Assembly (NCBI GenBank): GCA_963643205.1
Contig: CAVIJJ010000056.1
Span: 1 to 5,206 of the forward strand
Reading direction: 5' to 3'
Source of the DNA: Phil1 sp963643205
GTDB taxonomy: Bacteria; Bacillota; Clostridia; Christensenellales; CAG-138
DNA length: 5,206 bases
Each line of letters starts with the position of its first letter. Within the stretch, counting starts at the first letter, position 1. Below the pieces are notes generated by a model. That model searched no databases and was not told the origin of the DNA. It saw nothing but the letters and a program-made list of their open reading frames with translations. Made by a program: the position numbers and the translations under genes. Positions 1-5,186 of the stretch are shown in pieces.

Positions 1-33
1 TTTACAACATCGCCGCCGCAAATTCCTCCCAAT

Positions 34-62
34 TTGCACAATCCCTAAAACAATGGTATAAT
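34..62 (+). promoter_or_regulatory. Sigma-A-type promoter of comB
   Basis: A -10 box TATAAT (57-62) is preceded by an extended TGG (54-56) and, after a 17-base spacer, by a weak -35 TTGCAC (34-39, three of six consensus bases). Transcription should start near position 69, giving a leader of about 60 bases before the comB start. A perfect 7-base inverted repeat, GCAAATT/AATTTGC (18-24 and 31-37, 6-base loop), overlaps the -35 and could be an operator. The promoter is read from the sequence; the operator idea is inference. Confidence 0.65.
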
Positions 63-74
63 ATGCGTAAGTTG

Positions 75-94
75 GGCGAAAAGGTTTTTTCGCC
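75..94 (+). other. 5' leader hairpin of comB mRNA
   Basis: GGCGAAAA (75-82) and TTTTCGCC (87-94) form a perfect 8-base stem with a GGTT loop. It begins only about six bases after the predicted transcription start and lies well upstream of the ribosome site at 121-126. No T tract follows the 3' arm, so it is not a normal terminator. It may stabilise the mRNA 5' end or may be fortuitous. Confidence 0.4.
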
Positions 95-129
95 GGTTGT
101 ATGCCTTATGGCGGAACACGGAGGAGCTT

Positions 130-843
130 ATGAAAATAGACGTTATACCTGTATTCGGAAAGGTTCTCAGCAGTCATGTTTCATCCTGCACAGCCATAGT
201 TGTGGACGTTTTGCGCTCCACCAGCTGCATTATCACCGCCGTGGGCAACGGGGCGAACAAGATCGTGCCGGCAACGGATCCGGGCGAGGCGGCGATGCTC
301 GCGAGCAGCCTTGGAATAAAGGAAACCGTGCTCGCGGGGGAGAGGGACGCCATAAAGCTGCCGGATTTTGACATTGGCAACAGCCCCTATGAATACACAA
401 AAGAAGTGGTTAAGGACCGCAACGTTATTATAAGCACATCCAACGGCACCGCGGCAATACACGGCATGTCCGCCGCGAAGGACGTTCTTATAGGCGGCAT
501 GATAAACCGCACGGCCGTGGCGAAAAGGGCCGTTGAGCTGGGGAACGACATTATAATAGTCTGCTCCGGCACCGCGGGTCAGATCTCCGCGGACGATCTG
601 CTCTGCGCCGGCTCCATCGCGGAGGCCATAAACCGCCTGTCCCGCGAGCCGATAGAGGCCTCGGACATAACAATGGTCTGCTGCATGCTCTACGCGGACT
701 GGAAGCAGGGCCGGGCGGACCTTTCCGTTACCAAGCACTGCGCCCGCCTTATAAAGCTTGGCTTTGAGCAGGACATAAAGTATTGCTTCAGCGAGGACAC
801 AACCGACATAGTGCCGGTTTACGAAAACGGGATTATAAGATAA
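130..843 (+). CDS. comB: ComB-family 2-phosphosulfolactate phosphatase
   Basis: ComB enzymes are Mg-dependent hydrolases that release phosphate from 2-phosphosulfolactate to give sulfolactate, a step in archaeal coenzyme M synthesis; many bacteria carry homologues of less certain role. The 237-residue protein is full length for the family. Signature blocks seen are VVDVLRSTS (24-32, with acidic D26), LAGERDAIKLP (68-78), FDIGNSPYEY (80-89), STSNGTAA (102-109), GGMINRTAVA (122-131) and the CSGT...DDLLCAGSI region (145-163). There is no signal peptide or membrane segment, so it should be cytoplasmic. An upstream in-frame ATG at 97 lacks a ribosome site, whereas ATG 130 has GGAGGAG at 120-126, so 130 is chosen. 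It has its own promoter at 34-62. No comA, comC or other sulfonate gene lies in the window, so the physiological substrate is inferred from family only. Confidence 0.88.
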   Translation: MKIDVIPVFGKVLSSHVSSCTAIVVDVLRSTSCIITAVGNGANKIVPATDPGEAAMLASSLGIKETVLAGERDAIKLPDFDIGNSPYEYTKEVVKDRNVIISTSNGTAAIHGMSAAKDVLIGGMINRTAVAKRAVELGNDIIIVCSGTAGQISADDLLCAGSIAEAINRLSREPIEASDITMVCCMLYADWKQGRADLSVTKHCARLIKLGFEQDIKYCFSEDTTDIVPVYENGIIR

Positions 844-864
844 AATCGCATAAAAACAAAGTGA

Positions 865-908
865 GGCAGGCATCGTGAATCGCAACAGCGGTTTTTACGG
901 TGCCTGTT
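865..908 (+). terminator. Long hairpin after comB, possible terminator without T tract
   Basis: Positions 865-876 pair with 897-908 over 12 bases (three G-T wobbles), and inside this 878-883 (AATCGC) pairs with 888-893 (GCGGTT, one wobble) around an AACA tetraloop, giving about 18 paired bases. It sits 22 bases after the comB stop, where a terminator is expected, but the sequence after it (GTTGTGCATT) has no T run. It could be an atypical terminator, an mRNA 3'-end stabiliser or a repeat-type hairpin. Confidence 0.4.
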
Positions 909-945
909 GTGCATTAAATTTCCCTTACGCCATTTAATTGACTGT

Positions 946-954
946 TGTTATAAT
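946..954 (+). promoter_or_regulatory. Extended -10 promoter element before the DUF4143 ORF
   Basis: TGTTATAAT (946-954) is a perfect extended -10. At 17-18 bases upstream only a poor -35 is visible (TTACGC or TACGCC near 925-931). A TTGACT lies at 939-944 but is only four bases from the -10, too close to act as its -35. Transcription would start near 961, some 70 bases before the ATG at 1030. Confidence 0.4.
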
Positions 955-961
955 TTATTTG

Positions 962-1003
962 CATAACTCCCGCAGAGATGCGTAAACATGACAACATAAC
1001 TCC
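962..1003 (+). repeat. Pair of 9-base direct repeats CATAACTCC
   Basis: CATAACTCC occurs at 962-970 and again at 995-1003, 33 bases apart (start to start), just downstream of the predicted transcription start at about 961. The pair could be a regulator site, a duplication scar next to the truncated gene, or chance. Confidence 0.25.
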
Positions 1004-1029
1004 ACAAAAACAGCATTGGAGGCGCTTAT

Positions 1030-1542
1030 ATGGCAATAGTAAGTGATGAGCCGATAGACGTGGGAAGCAAGGGCGCCTTAAAGGGAAAGCCTAAGATATA
1101 TATCGCGGATGCGGCCATACGCAACGCCGTTTTAATGACGGACGATGTCCTTTCTGATGAACGGGAGCTTGGGGCAATGGTGGAAACAAGTGTGTATAAG
1201 CATATTGTGTCCTTCTACCGGGGCAGCACGGCGCAGCTCGGTTATTTCAGAAAGGCAAAGGATAACCGGAAAGAGGTTGATGTGGTAATTGAGCTGCCGC
1301 GTGAAAAGATTCTTTGCGAGGTAAAATACCGTAACAACTCCCAAATACCCGCATCGGACGCTATCGTTGAGCTGTGCAGGGACGAGGGCGCGAACGTAAC
1401 AAGCGCTTTTCTTATAACAAAGCGGCCGGATGATTTCGGTATTACAAAGCACGAAACCCGGGTGCCTATTTTACGGGTACCCGCCATTGCTTTTCTGTAT
1501 CTTTTGGGAAAAGCGGAGGCGAACGGCGTGTGCGGTCGATAA
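1030..1542 (+). CDS. DUF4143-type C-terminal fragment of an AAA ATPase (likely gene remnant)
   Basis: The 170 residues resemble only the C-terminal half of the common AAA_14/DUF4143 ATP-binding proteins, which are usually about 400 residues. The N-terminal AAA ATPase half (Walker A and B) is absent. Visible family blocks are KGKPKIYIADAAIRNAVLM (18-36), LGAMVETSVYKHI (47-59), KEVDVVIE (81-88), CEVKYR (96-101) and the tail PAIAFLYLLGKAE. Residues E52, D84, E97 and K99 fit a PD-(D/E)XK nuclease-like core that appears intact. ATG 1030 has GGAGG at 1018-1022, seven bases upstream, so the fragment could be translated; but the frame stays open upstream for ten codons to a TAA at 997, and those codons (ending GGAY) also look like family sequence, which suggests an eroded 5' end. 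Base composition seems slightly more AT-rich than its neighbours. Full-length relatives are often called orphan ATPases of unclear function. Family match is fairly sure; functionality is not. Confidence 0.7.
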   Translation: MAIVSDEPIDVGSKGALKGKPKIYIADAAIRNAVLMTDDVLSDERELGAMVETSVYKHIVSFYRGSTAQLGYFRKAKDNRKEVDVVIELPREKILCEVKYRNNSQIPASDAIVELCRDEGANVTSAFLITKRPDDFGITKHETRVPILRVPAIAFLYLLGKAEANGVCGR

Positions 1543-1565
1543 TTATTGCATGCGCCGCGTATTTC

Positions 1566-1595
1566 TTGCCTTCAACCGATAGTTGCGGCTATAAT
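1566..1595 (+). promoter_or_regulatory. Promoter of the MBL-amylase operon
   Basis: A -35 TTGCCT (1566-1571, four of six consensus bases) and a perfect -10 TATAAT (1590-1595) are separated by 18 bases. Transcription should begin near 1602, leaving a leader of about 70 bases that contains a small GCGA/TCGC hairpin (1609-1620). No terminator was seen between the preceding ORF and this promoter. Confidence 0.65.
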
Positions 1596-1672
1596 AGAAA
1601 TGAAAACCGCGATTAGTCGCAAAAATCATTCGTAGAGCGAAACATAACCTGATTACTTCGGAGGGATCACGC

Positions 1673-2320
1673 GTGAAACTTACATGGCTTGGGCACAGCT
1701 GCTTTTTTATTGAAACGGAGAACGGGACGAGAATTATGTGCGATCCGTCGGACGAGGCGACGGGGTACGAGATTGCGCCGCGGGAATGCGAGCTGCTTCT
1801 TATAAGTCACCCGCACCACGACCATAATAACGCCGCTTTGGCGCTTGGCGATTATACAGGAATTGAGGGGCCGGGCGAGTACGAGGCGCGCGGCGTTAAG
1901 GTTACGGGGCTTGAAACGTACCACGATCACCATTGCGGCAAAAGGCGCGGCTGCAACACGGTTTACGTGATTGAGGCGGACGGGCTTAGGATTGTGCACA
2001 TGGGAGACATTGGCGAGGTGCCGGACGAGCGCACCATGGCCGCCATAAAGAACGCGGACGCGCTGCTTATACCCGTGGGCGGGGTTTACACCGTTGGCGG
2101 CGAGGAGGCCGCGGAAACCGTGCGGCTCGCTTCCCCGAAAATAGCGGTGCCTATGCACTATAAAACGGACGCGCTTAGGTTTGAGCTTGAAAGCCTGAGC
2201 GGCTTTATAAACAACATTTCCGATTATTATGTTGAGTATTCCGAAAAGAGCACCCTTAGCGTTTCAAAGGGCGGCGCGGGCAAAAAGGTGATTGTGCTTA
2301 AATACGAAGGGCAAAAATGA
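1673..2320 (+). CDS. UlaG-like MBL-fold metallo-hydrolase (COG2220 type)
   Basis: This 215-residue cytoplasmic protein is a compact metallo-beta-lactamase-fold hydrolase. It opens with the family start MKLTWLGHSCFFIE and has a metal site HPHHDH (46-51: H46, H48, D50, H51). Further expected ligands are H109/D112 in HMGD and H162 in PMHYKTD; H84, H86 and H87 are extra candidates. LLIPVGGVYTVGGEEAAETV (131-150) matches the 'PIGg.ftm...A' block of L-ascorbate-6-phosphate lactonase-like and UPF0173 proteins. The family includes lactonases, phosphodiesterases and many uncharacterised members, so the substrate cannot be named. The start is GTG 1673 with GGAGGG at 1660-1665, seven bases upstream. Its stop overlaps the amylase ATG as ATGA (2317-2320), so the two are probably translationally coupled under the promoter at 1566-1595. 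No truncation is seen. Confidence 0.85.
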   Translation: MKLTWLGHSCFFIETENGTRIMCDPSDEATGYEIAPRECELLLISHPHHDHNNAALALGDYTGIEGPGEYEARGVKVTGLETYHDHHCGKRRGCNTVYVIEADGLRIVHMGDIGEVPDERTMAAIKNADALLIPVGGVYTVGGEEAAETVRLASPKIAVPMHYKTDALRFELESLSGFINNISDYYVEYSEKSTLSVSKGGAGKKVIVLKYEGQK

Positions 2321-4239
2321 GCGGGCTTGGCGTTTTGGCCGCGCATGATTCGCGGCTTCTCCCCTTCAGGCGGCCGTTTGGCGCCGTAAAAGAGGGCGAG
2401 AAAATTGAGCTTAATATAGAATGCGGCAAAAGCGTTGTTTCCGCCGGGCTCCGCGTTTGGATGGAGGGGCGGGAGCGCGTTGAGCAGGGCACGCGTACGG
2501 ATACCGGCTTTACGTTTTGCCATACCGCCGGCAGGCGCGGGCTTGAATGGTATTATTTTTTAATTGAAACCGAAAGCGGCAATTATATTTTAGGCAGCGA
2601 GTCACCGCTTGGCTGCGGGAAAAGCCGGCTTTTTACGCACGATCCGAATTCATGGCAGATAAGCGTATATGATAAGGATTTCAAAGTGCCTGACGATGCC
2701 CGGGGAGCTATGGCGTACCAGATTTTTCCGGACAGGTTCAACAGAACCGGCCTTGGCGGGCTGAACAGGCTGAGCAGGCGCGAGGAGCTTAACTGGAGAA
2801 CGATTCGCCACGATAATTGGGACGAACCGGTTCTGTGGCAGGCGCTGCCGGGGGAAAAGGATTACGACCCCGTGGATTTTTACGGCGGGGACTTTGAGGG
2901 AATAGAGGCCAAGCTTGACTACCTTGAAAGCGTTGGCGTTACCGTTATTTACATGAACCCCATATTCGAGGCGCAGTCCAACCACCGCTACAATACCGGC
3001 GATTACCACCGGGTGGACGAGATGCTTGGCGGCGAGGATGGGCTTAAGCGGCTTATTTCGGCCTGCCGCGAGCGCGGCATTAAGCTGATGCTGGACGGCG
3101 TTTTTTCCCACACGGGCGACGAGAGCGTTTATTTCAATAAATCCGGCGCGTATCCGGGGCTTGGCGCGTATCAGGGCAAGGATTCCGCGTATTACGACTG
3201 GTACGAATTCGATTCCTTCCCCGATAAATACGGCTGCTGGTGGGGCTTTAAGACCCTGCCCGAGGTAAACGAGAAAAACCGCGGCTACATGGCGTTTATA
3301 GCGGGGGTAATCGAGCACTATTCGCGCCTTGGCATAGCAAGCTGGCGGCTTGACGTGGCGGATGAGCTGCCGGACGAATTTATAGCCTTTTTACGGCGGG
3401 AGCTTAAGGCAAGGCAAAAAGAGGGCATACTTATAGGCGAGGTTTGGGAGGACGCGAGCACCAAAACGGGCGGCGAGGGCAGAAGAAAATATACCGACGG
3501 GCTTGAGCTTGACGGGGTTACGAACTACGTTTTCGCTAATGCCGTAATATCGTTCCTTTCCGGCAAAAGCGACGCTTACGCCCTTAGCCTTTCGCTTACG
3601 GCGCTGCGGCAGAATTACCCGGAGGCGTTTTATTTAAGCTGCCTTAACGTGCTTTCAACCCACGATACCGTAAGAACGCTTACCGTTCTTTGCGGCGCGC
3701 CGGACAGGCACACCCCAAGGGACACGCAGGCGGCGTTCGCGCCCGGGGCGGAGGAGCTTGAGCGGGCAAAGCTTCTTATGAGCATGGCGGAGCTTATTCA
3801 GCTTTCGCACCCCGGCATACCCTGCGTTTATTATGGCGACGAGGCGGGCATGCAGGGCATGGCGGACCCGTTCTGCCGCGGCGCGTATCCATGGGGGCGC
3901 GAGGACGAGGGCATAAAGAGCAGATTTATAAAAATGGCCGAAGCAAGGAAACAGAGCCGAGCCATGCGATTGGGCAAATGCGCGTTCGCCGCGCCTGATA
4001 AGGACATATTCATAATAGCGAGATTTATTGGCGATGAGCTTACGATTAGCCTTGTTAACCGCTCAAACGAGGCGAAATTTATCACGATAGGCGAAAACAC
4101 GTTCACCGAAGGGCCGGATATACAGGGCCTTATTATAAAAGAAAGCATGGTTGACGCGCTTAGCGGACGGGAATACAGGAAAAAAGGCGAAAAAATAGGC
4201 CTTGAATTGCCGCCGTACGGCATGGCGCTGTTGAAATAA
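2317..4239 (+). CDS. GH13 alpha-amylase/neopullulanase-like glycoside hydrolase, cytoplasmic
   Basis: The 640-residue enzyme should cleave alpha-glucosidic bonds in maltodextrins, cyclodextrins or pullulan-type oligosaccharides. An N-terminal beta-sandwich-like region (about 1-125) precedes the (beta/alpha)8 barrel, which opens with AYQIFPDRF (133-141). Conserved GH13 regions are DGVFSH (260-265), WRLDVADE with nucleophile D346, IGEVWED with acid/base E375, and STHDTVR with H449 and stabiliser D450. The WWGFKTLPEVNE block and the late IPCVYYGDEAGMQG and DPFCRGAYPWGRE blocks resemble clostridial amylopullulanase/neopullulanase groups (GH13_39 or GH13_20 type). A C-terminal beta domain covers about 555-640. 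There is no signal peptide, unlike secreted amylopullulanases, so it probably acts on imported dextrins or glycogen. ATG 2317 overlaps the MBL stop, with GAAGGG at 2306-2311. All catalytic residues are present; exact bond specificity is not readable. Confidence 0.9.
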   Translation: MSGLGVLAAHDSRLLPFRRPFGAVKEGEKIELNIECGKSVVSAGLRVWMEGRERVEQGTRTDTGFTFCHTAGRRGLEWYYFLIETESGNYILGSESPLGCGKSRLFTHDPNSWQISVYDKDFKVPDDARGAMAYQIFPDRFNRTGLGGLNRLSRREELNWRTIRHDNWDEPVLWQALPGEKDYDPVDFYGGDFEGIEAKLDYLESVGVTVIYMNPIFEAQSNHRYNTGDYHRVDEMLGGEDGLKRLISACRERGIKLMLDGVFSHTGDESVYFNKSGAYPGLGAYQGKDSAYYDWYEFDSFPDKYGCWWGFKTLPEVNEKNRGYMAFIAGVIEHYSRLGIASWRLDVADELPDEFIAFLRRELKARQKEGILIGEVWEDASTKTGGEGRRKYTDGLELDGVTNYVFANAVISFLSGKSDAYALSLSLTALRQNYPEAFYLSCLNVLSTHDTVRTLTVLCGAPDRHTPRDTQAAFAPGAEELERAKLLMSMAELIQLSHPGIPCVYYGDEAGMQGMADPFCRGAYPWGREDEGIKSRFIKMAEARKQSRAMRLGKCAFAAPDKDIFIIARFIGDELTISLVNRSNEAKFITIGENTFTEGPDIQGLIIKESMVDALSGREYRKKGEKIGLELPPYGMALLK

Positions 4240-4259
4240 TCCCAGTAATGTGGTAGAAT
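4231..4259 (+). promoter_or_regulatory. Promoter of DUF1858-queT, starting inside the amylase gene
   Basis: The -35 TTGAAA (4231-4236, five of six) is made by the last two sense codons of the amylase, and after a 17-base spacer comes TAGAAT (4254-4259, five of six) with an extended TGG (4251-4253). Transcription should begin near 4266. No terminator lies between the amylase stop and the next gene, so read-through from the upstream operon is also likely. Confidence 0.65.
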
Positions 4260-4319
4260 ATGCGCGGCAAAAAACGGCCATGAGCCGAAGCAAGAATATT
4301 TTAACGGAGGAACACACAA

Positions 4320-4517
4320 ATGATACAGAAGACCATGACCATCGAAGAGATACTGCGCACCGATGCCGGCCTTGCGGACATACTGCTTTCCAGCGGCATG
4401 CATTGCCTGGGCTGCATAATGGCCAGCGGCGAAAACCTGGAGCAGGCCTGCGCCGTGCACGGCATTGACGCGGACAAGCTTACCAAGCAGCTGAATGACT
4501 ACCTTGCCAACAAATAA
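4320..4517 (+). CDS. DUF1858 redox-disulfide domain protein
   Basis: This 65-residue protein consists of a single DUF1858 domain, also described as the hybrid cluster protein-associated redox disulfide domain. The typical N-terminal TMTIEEIL segment (5-12) is followed by GMHCLGCIMASGE (26-38), with the CxxC pair C29 and C32, and a C-terminal helix ending LTKQLNDYL. Such proteins are common in anaerobes and are presumed to take part in thiol/disulfide or metal-centre redox chemistry; the partner is unknown. No hybrid cluster protein gene is present in the window. ATG 4320 has GGAGG at 4306-4310, nine bases upstream, and its own promoter at 4231-4259. The last 23 bases overlap the start of queT. 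A frame shifted relative to it (4250-4468) has no ribosome site and is not a gene. Confidence 0.88.
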   Translation: MIQKTMTIEEILRTDAGLADILLSSGMHCLGCIMASGENLEQACAVHGIDADKLTKQLNDYLANK

Positions 4518-5004
4518 TTCCCACGCGGGAGTAATAAAGCTTGCGAGAGGGGCTGCCGTGGCAGCCCTTTATGCTTTGCTTACCGTAGCAATCGCCCCCA
4601 TAAGCAGCGGCGTAACGCAGCTTAGGCTTTCGGAGGGGCTTTGTGTGCTGCCCTATTTCGCGCCCGAGGCGGCGATAGGCCTGTTTGTGGGCTGCGCCAT
4701 AGCCAATCTTCTTACCGGGGCCATGTGGTTCGATGTTGTGTTCGGCAGCCTTGCCACGCTTATCGCGGGGCTTATGGCGGCGTATATGGGCAAGCGCGGC
4801 ATGAGCAAATGGCTTGTTCCCCTGCCGGCGGTTTTGATAAACGCGCTTGTGGTCGGGGCTGTGCTTTGCTTTGGATACAAGGTTGGAATAAATTATTTTT
4901 TGTGCGTTTTAGGCGTGGGCGTGGGGCAGGCCATAAGCTGCTACGCGGTGGGTATACCCCTGTTTTGTGCCGTAACGCCTATAAAAAACAGGATTTTCAA
5001 ATAA
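4495..5004 (+). CDS. queT: QueT-family ECF transporter S component
   Basis: QueT proteins are small membrane-embedded substrate-binding components of energy-coupling-factor transporters, thought to bring in queuosine precursors such as preQ1. The 169-residue sequence is nearly all hydrophobic, with about five or six membrane segments (near 18-37, 50-75, 79-96, 104-123 and 127-160). Family blocks are ALYALLTVAIAPISSGVTQL (25-44), QLRLSEGLCVLPYFAPEAAIG (start at 42), ANLLTG (70-75) and DVVFGSLATL (80-89). ATG 4495 is the only credible start: it lies 23 bases inside the DUF1858 gene and lacks a clear ribosome site, so expression probably depends on translational coupling. No ECF ATPase/EcfT genes or queuosine genes are in the window, as usual for group II S components that share a common energising module. 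No preQ1 riboswitch was recognised. A hairpin covers codons 18-25. Confidence 0.87.
   Translation: MTTLPTNNSHAGVIKLARGAAVAALYALLTVAIAPISSGVTQLRLSEGLCVLPYFAPEAAIGLFVGCAIANLLTGAMWFDVVFGSLATLIAGLMAAYMGKRGMSKWLVPLPAVLINALVVGAVLCFGYKVGINYFLCVLGVGVGQAISCYAVGIPLFCAVTPIKNRIFK
4548..4569 (+). other. Strong hairpin in the first codons of queT
   Basis: AGGGGCTGCC (4548-4557) and GGCAGCCCTT (4560-4569) are inverted repeats with one wobble pair and only two bases (GT) between them; in RNA the inner pair would open to give about nine paired bases. It is 30 bases after the DUF1858 stop and is followed by TATGCTTTG, a poor T tract. It may attenuate or slow expression, or simply reflect the Ala-rich coding sequence. 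Confidence 0.45.
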
Positions 5005-5006
5005 AC

Positions 5007-5026
5007 CGAACAAAAGTTCGATTTTT
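5007..5026 (+). terminator. Short intrinsic terminator after queT
   Basis: CGAAC (5007-5011) pairs with GTTCG (5016-5020) around an AAAA loop, followed by ATTTTT (5021-5026). It starts two bases after the queT stop. The stem is short, so termination may be incomplete. The end TTCGATTTTT is repeated exactly in the next terminator at 5100-5109. Confidence 0.55.
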
Positions 5027-5038
5027 CTGATGTGTCAC

Positions 5039-5066
5039 TTGACGCGCACACTGCTCGTGTTATAAT
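5039..5066 (+). promoter_or_regulatory. Near-consensus promoter directly before a terminator hairpin
   Basis: TTGACG (5039-5044, five of six) and a perfect TATAAT (5061-5066) are separated by 16 bases, with an extended TGT (5058-5060). This is the best promoter in the window. Expected transcription start is at about 5073-5074, exactly the first base of the hairpin below. Its downstream gene, if any, lies beyond the window. Confidence 0.7.
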
Positions 5067-5073
5067 AGTCATG

Positions 5074-5111
5074 ATCGAAGAAGTGGCGAAAGCCTCCTCT
5101 TCGATTTTTTT
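5074..5111 (+). terminator. Intrinsic terminator-type hairpin at the promoter start point
   Basis: ATCGAAGA (5074-5081) pairs with TCTTCGAT (5098-5105); inside, GGC-GAAA-GCC (5085-5094) adds a GNRA-capped stem after a short imperfect stretch. Seven T bases follow directly (5105-5111). The form is that of an intrinsic terminator. It could be the second terminator of the DUF1858-queT unit, or an attenuator/38-base RNA made from the promoter at 5039-5066. Confidence 0.7.
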
Positions 5112-5118
5112 GTTATCG

Positions 5119-5186
5119 GGGTTTTGCCTCTCGCTCCGCTCACGGGCGGCGAAACCTACGAAGAATGGAAACCCTTGGTTTTCATT
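5119..5186 (+). other. Two further hairpins in the 3' tail (unassigned)
   Basis: GGTTTTGCC (5120-5128) pairs with GGCGAAACC (5148-5156) with one wobble around a 19-base loop that holds a CGCTC-CGCTC tandem. AATGGAAACC (5164-5173) pairs with GGTTTTCATT (5177-5186) with one wobble around CTT. Neither is followed by a T tract on the + strand. The stretch 5112-5206 has no recognisable gene; it may be a structured leader for a gene beyond the edge or a dispersed intergenic repeat. Confidence 0.4.

Noticed and set aside
97..129. Upstream ATG that would extend comB by 11 residues
   Set aside because: It has no ribosome site, the added residues are not family-like, and ATG 130 has GGAGGAG just upstream.
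181..885. Long minus-strand open frame opposite comB
   Set aside because: It mirrors the coding bias of comB, has no recognisable domain and no ribosome site; the + strand protein matches a family over its full length.
939..954. TTGACT next to TATAAT as a full promoter
   Set aside because: Only four bases separate the two boxes; only the extended -10 is kept.
2650..3318. Minus-strand open frame opposite the amylase
   Set aside because: Complement of conserved GH13 barrel codons; no family features.
4240..4319. preQ1 riboswitch upstream of DUF1858-queT
   Set aside because: No preQ1-I or preQ1-II style pattern could be recognised; only a small CGGC/GCCG hairpin is present.
4250..4468. Overlapping + strand frame across the DUF1858 start
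   Set aside because: Basic, low-complexity translation without a ribosome site; the DUF1858 frame is clearly the real one.
4641..5030. Second + strand frame inside queT
   Set aside because: Arg/Gly/Cys-rich shifted reading of a conserved membrane protein; no start signal.
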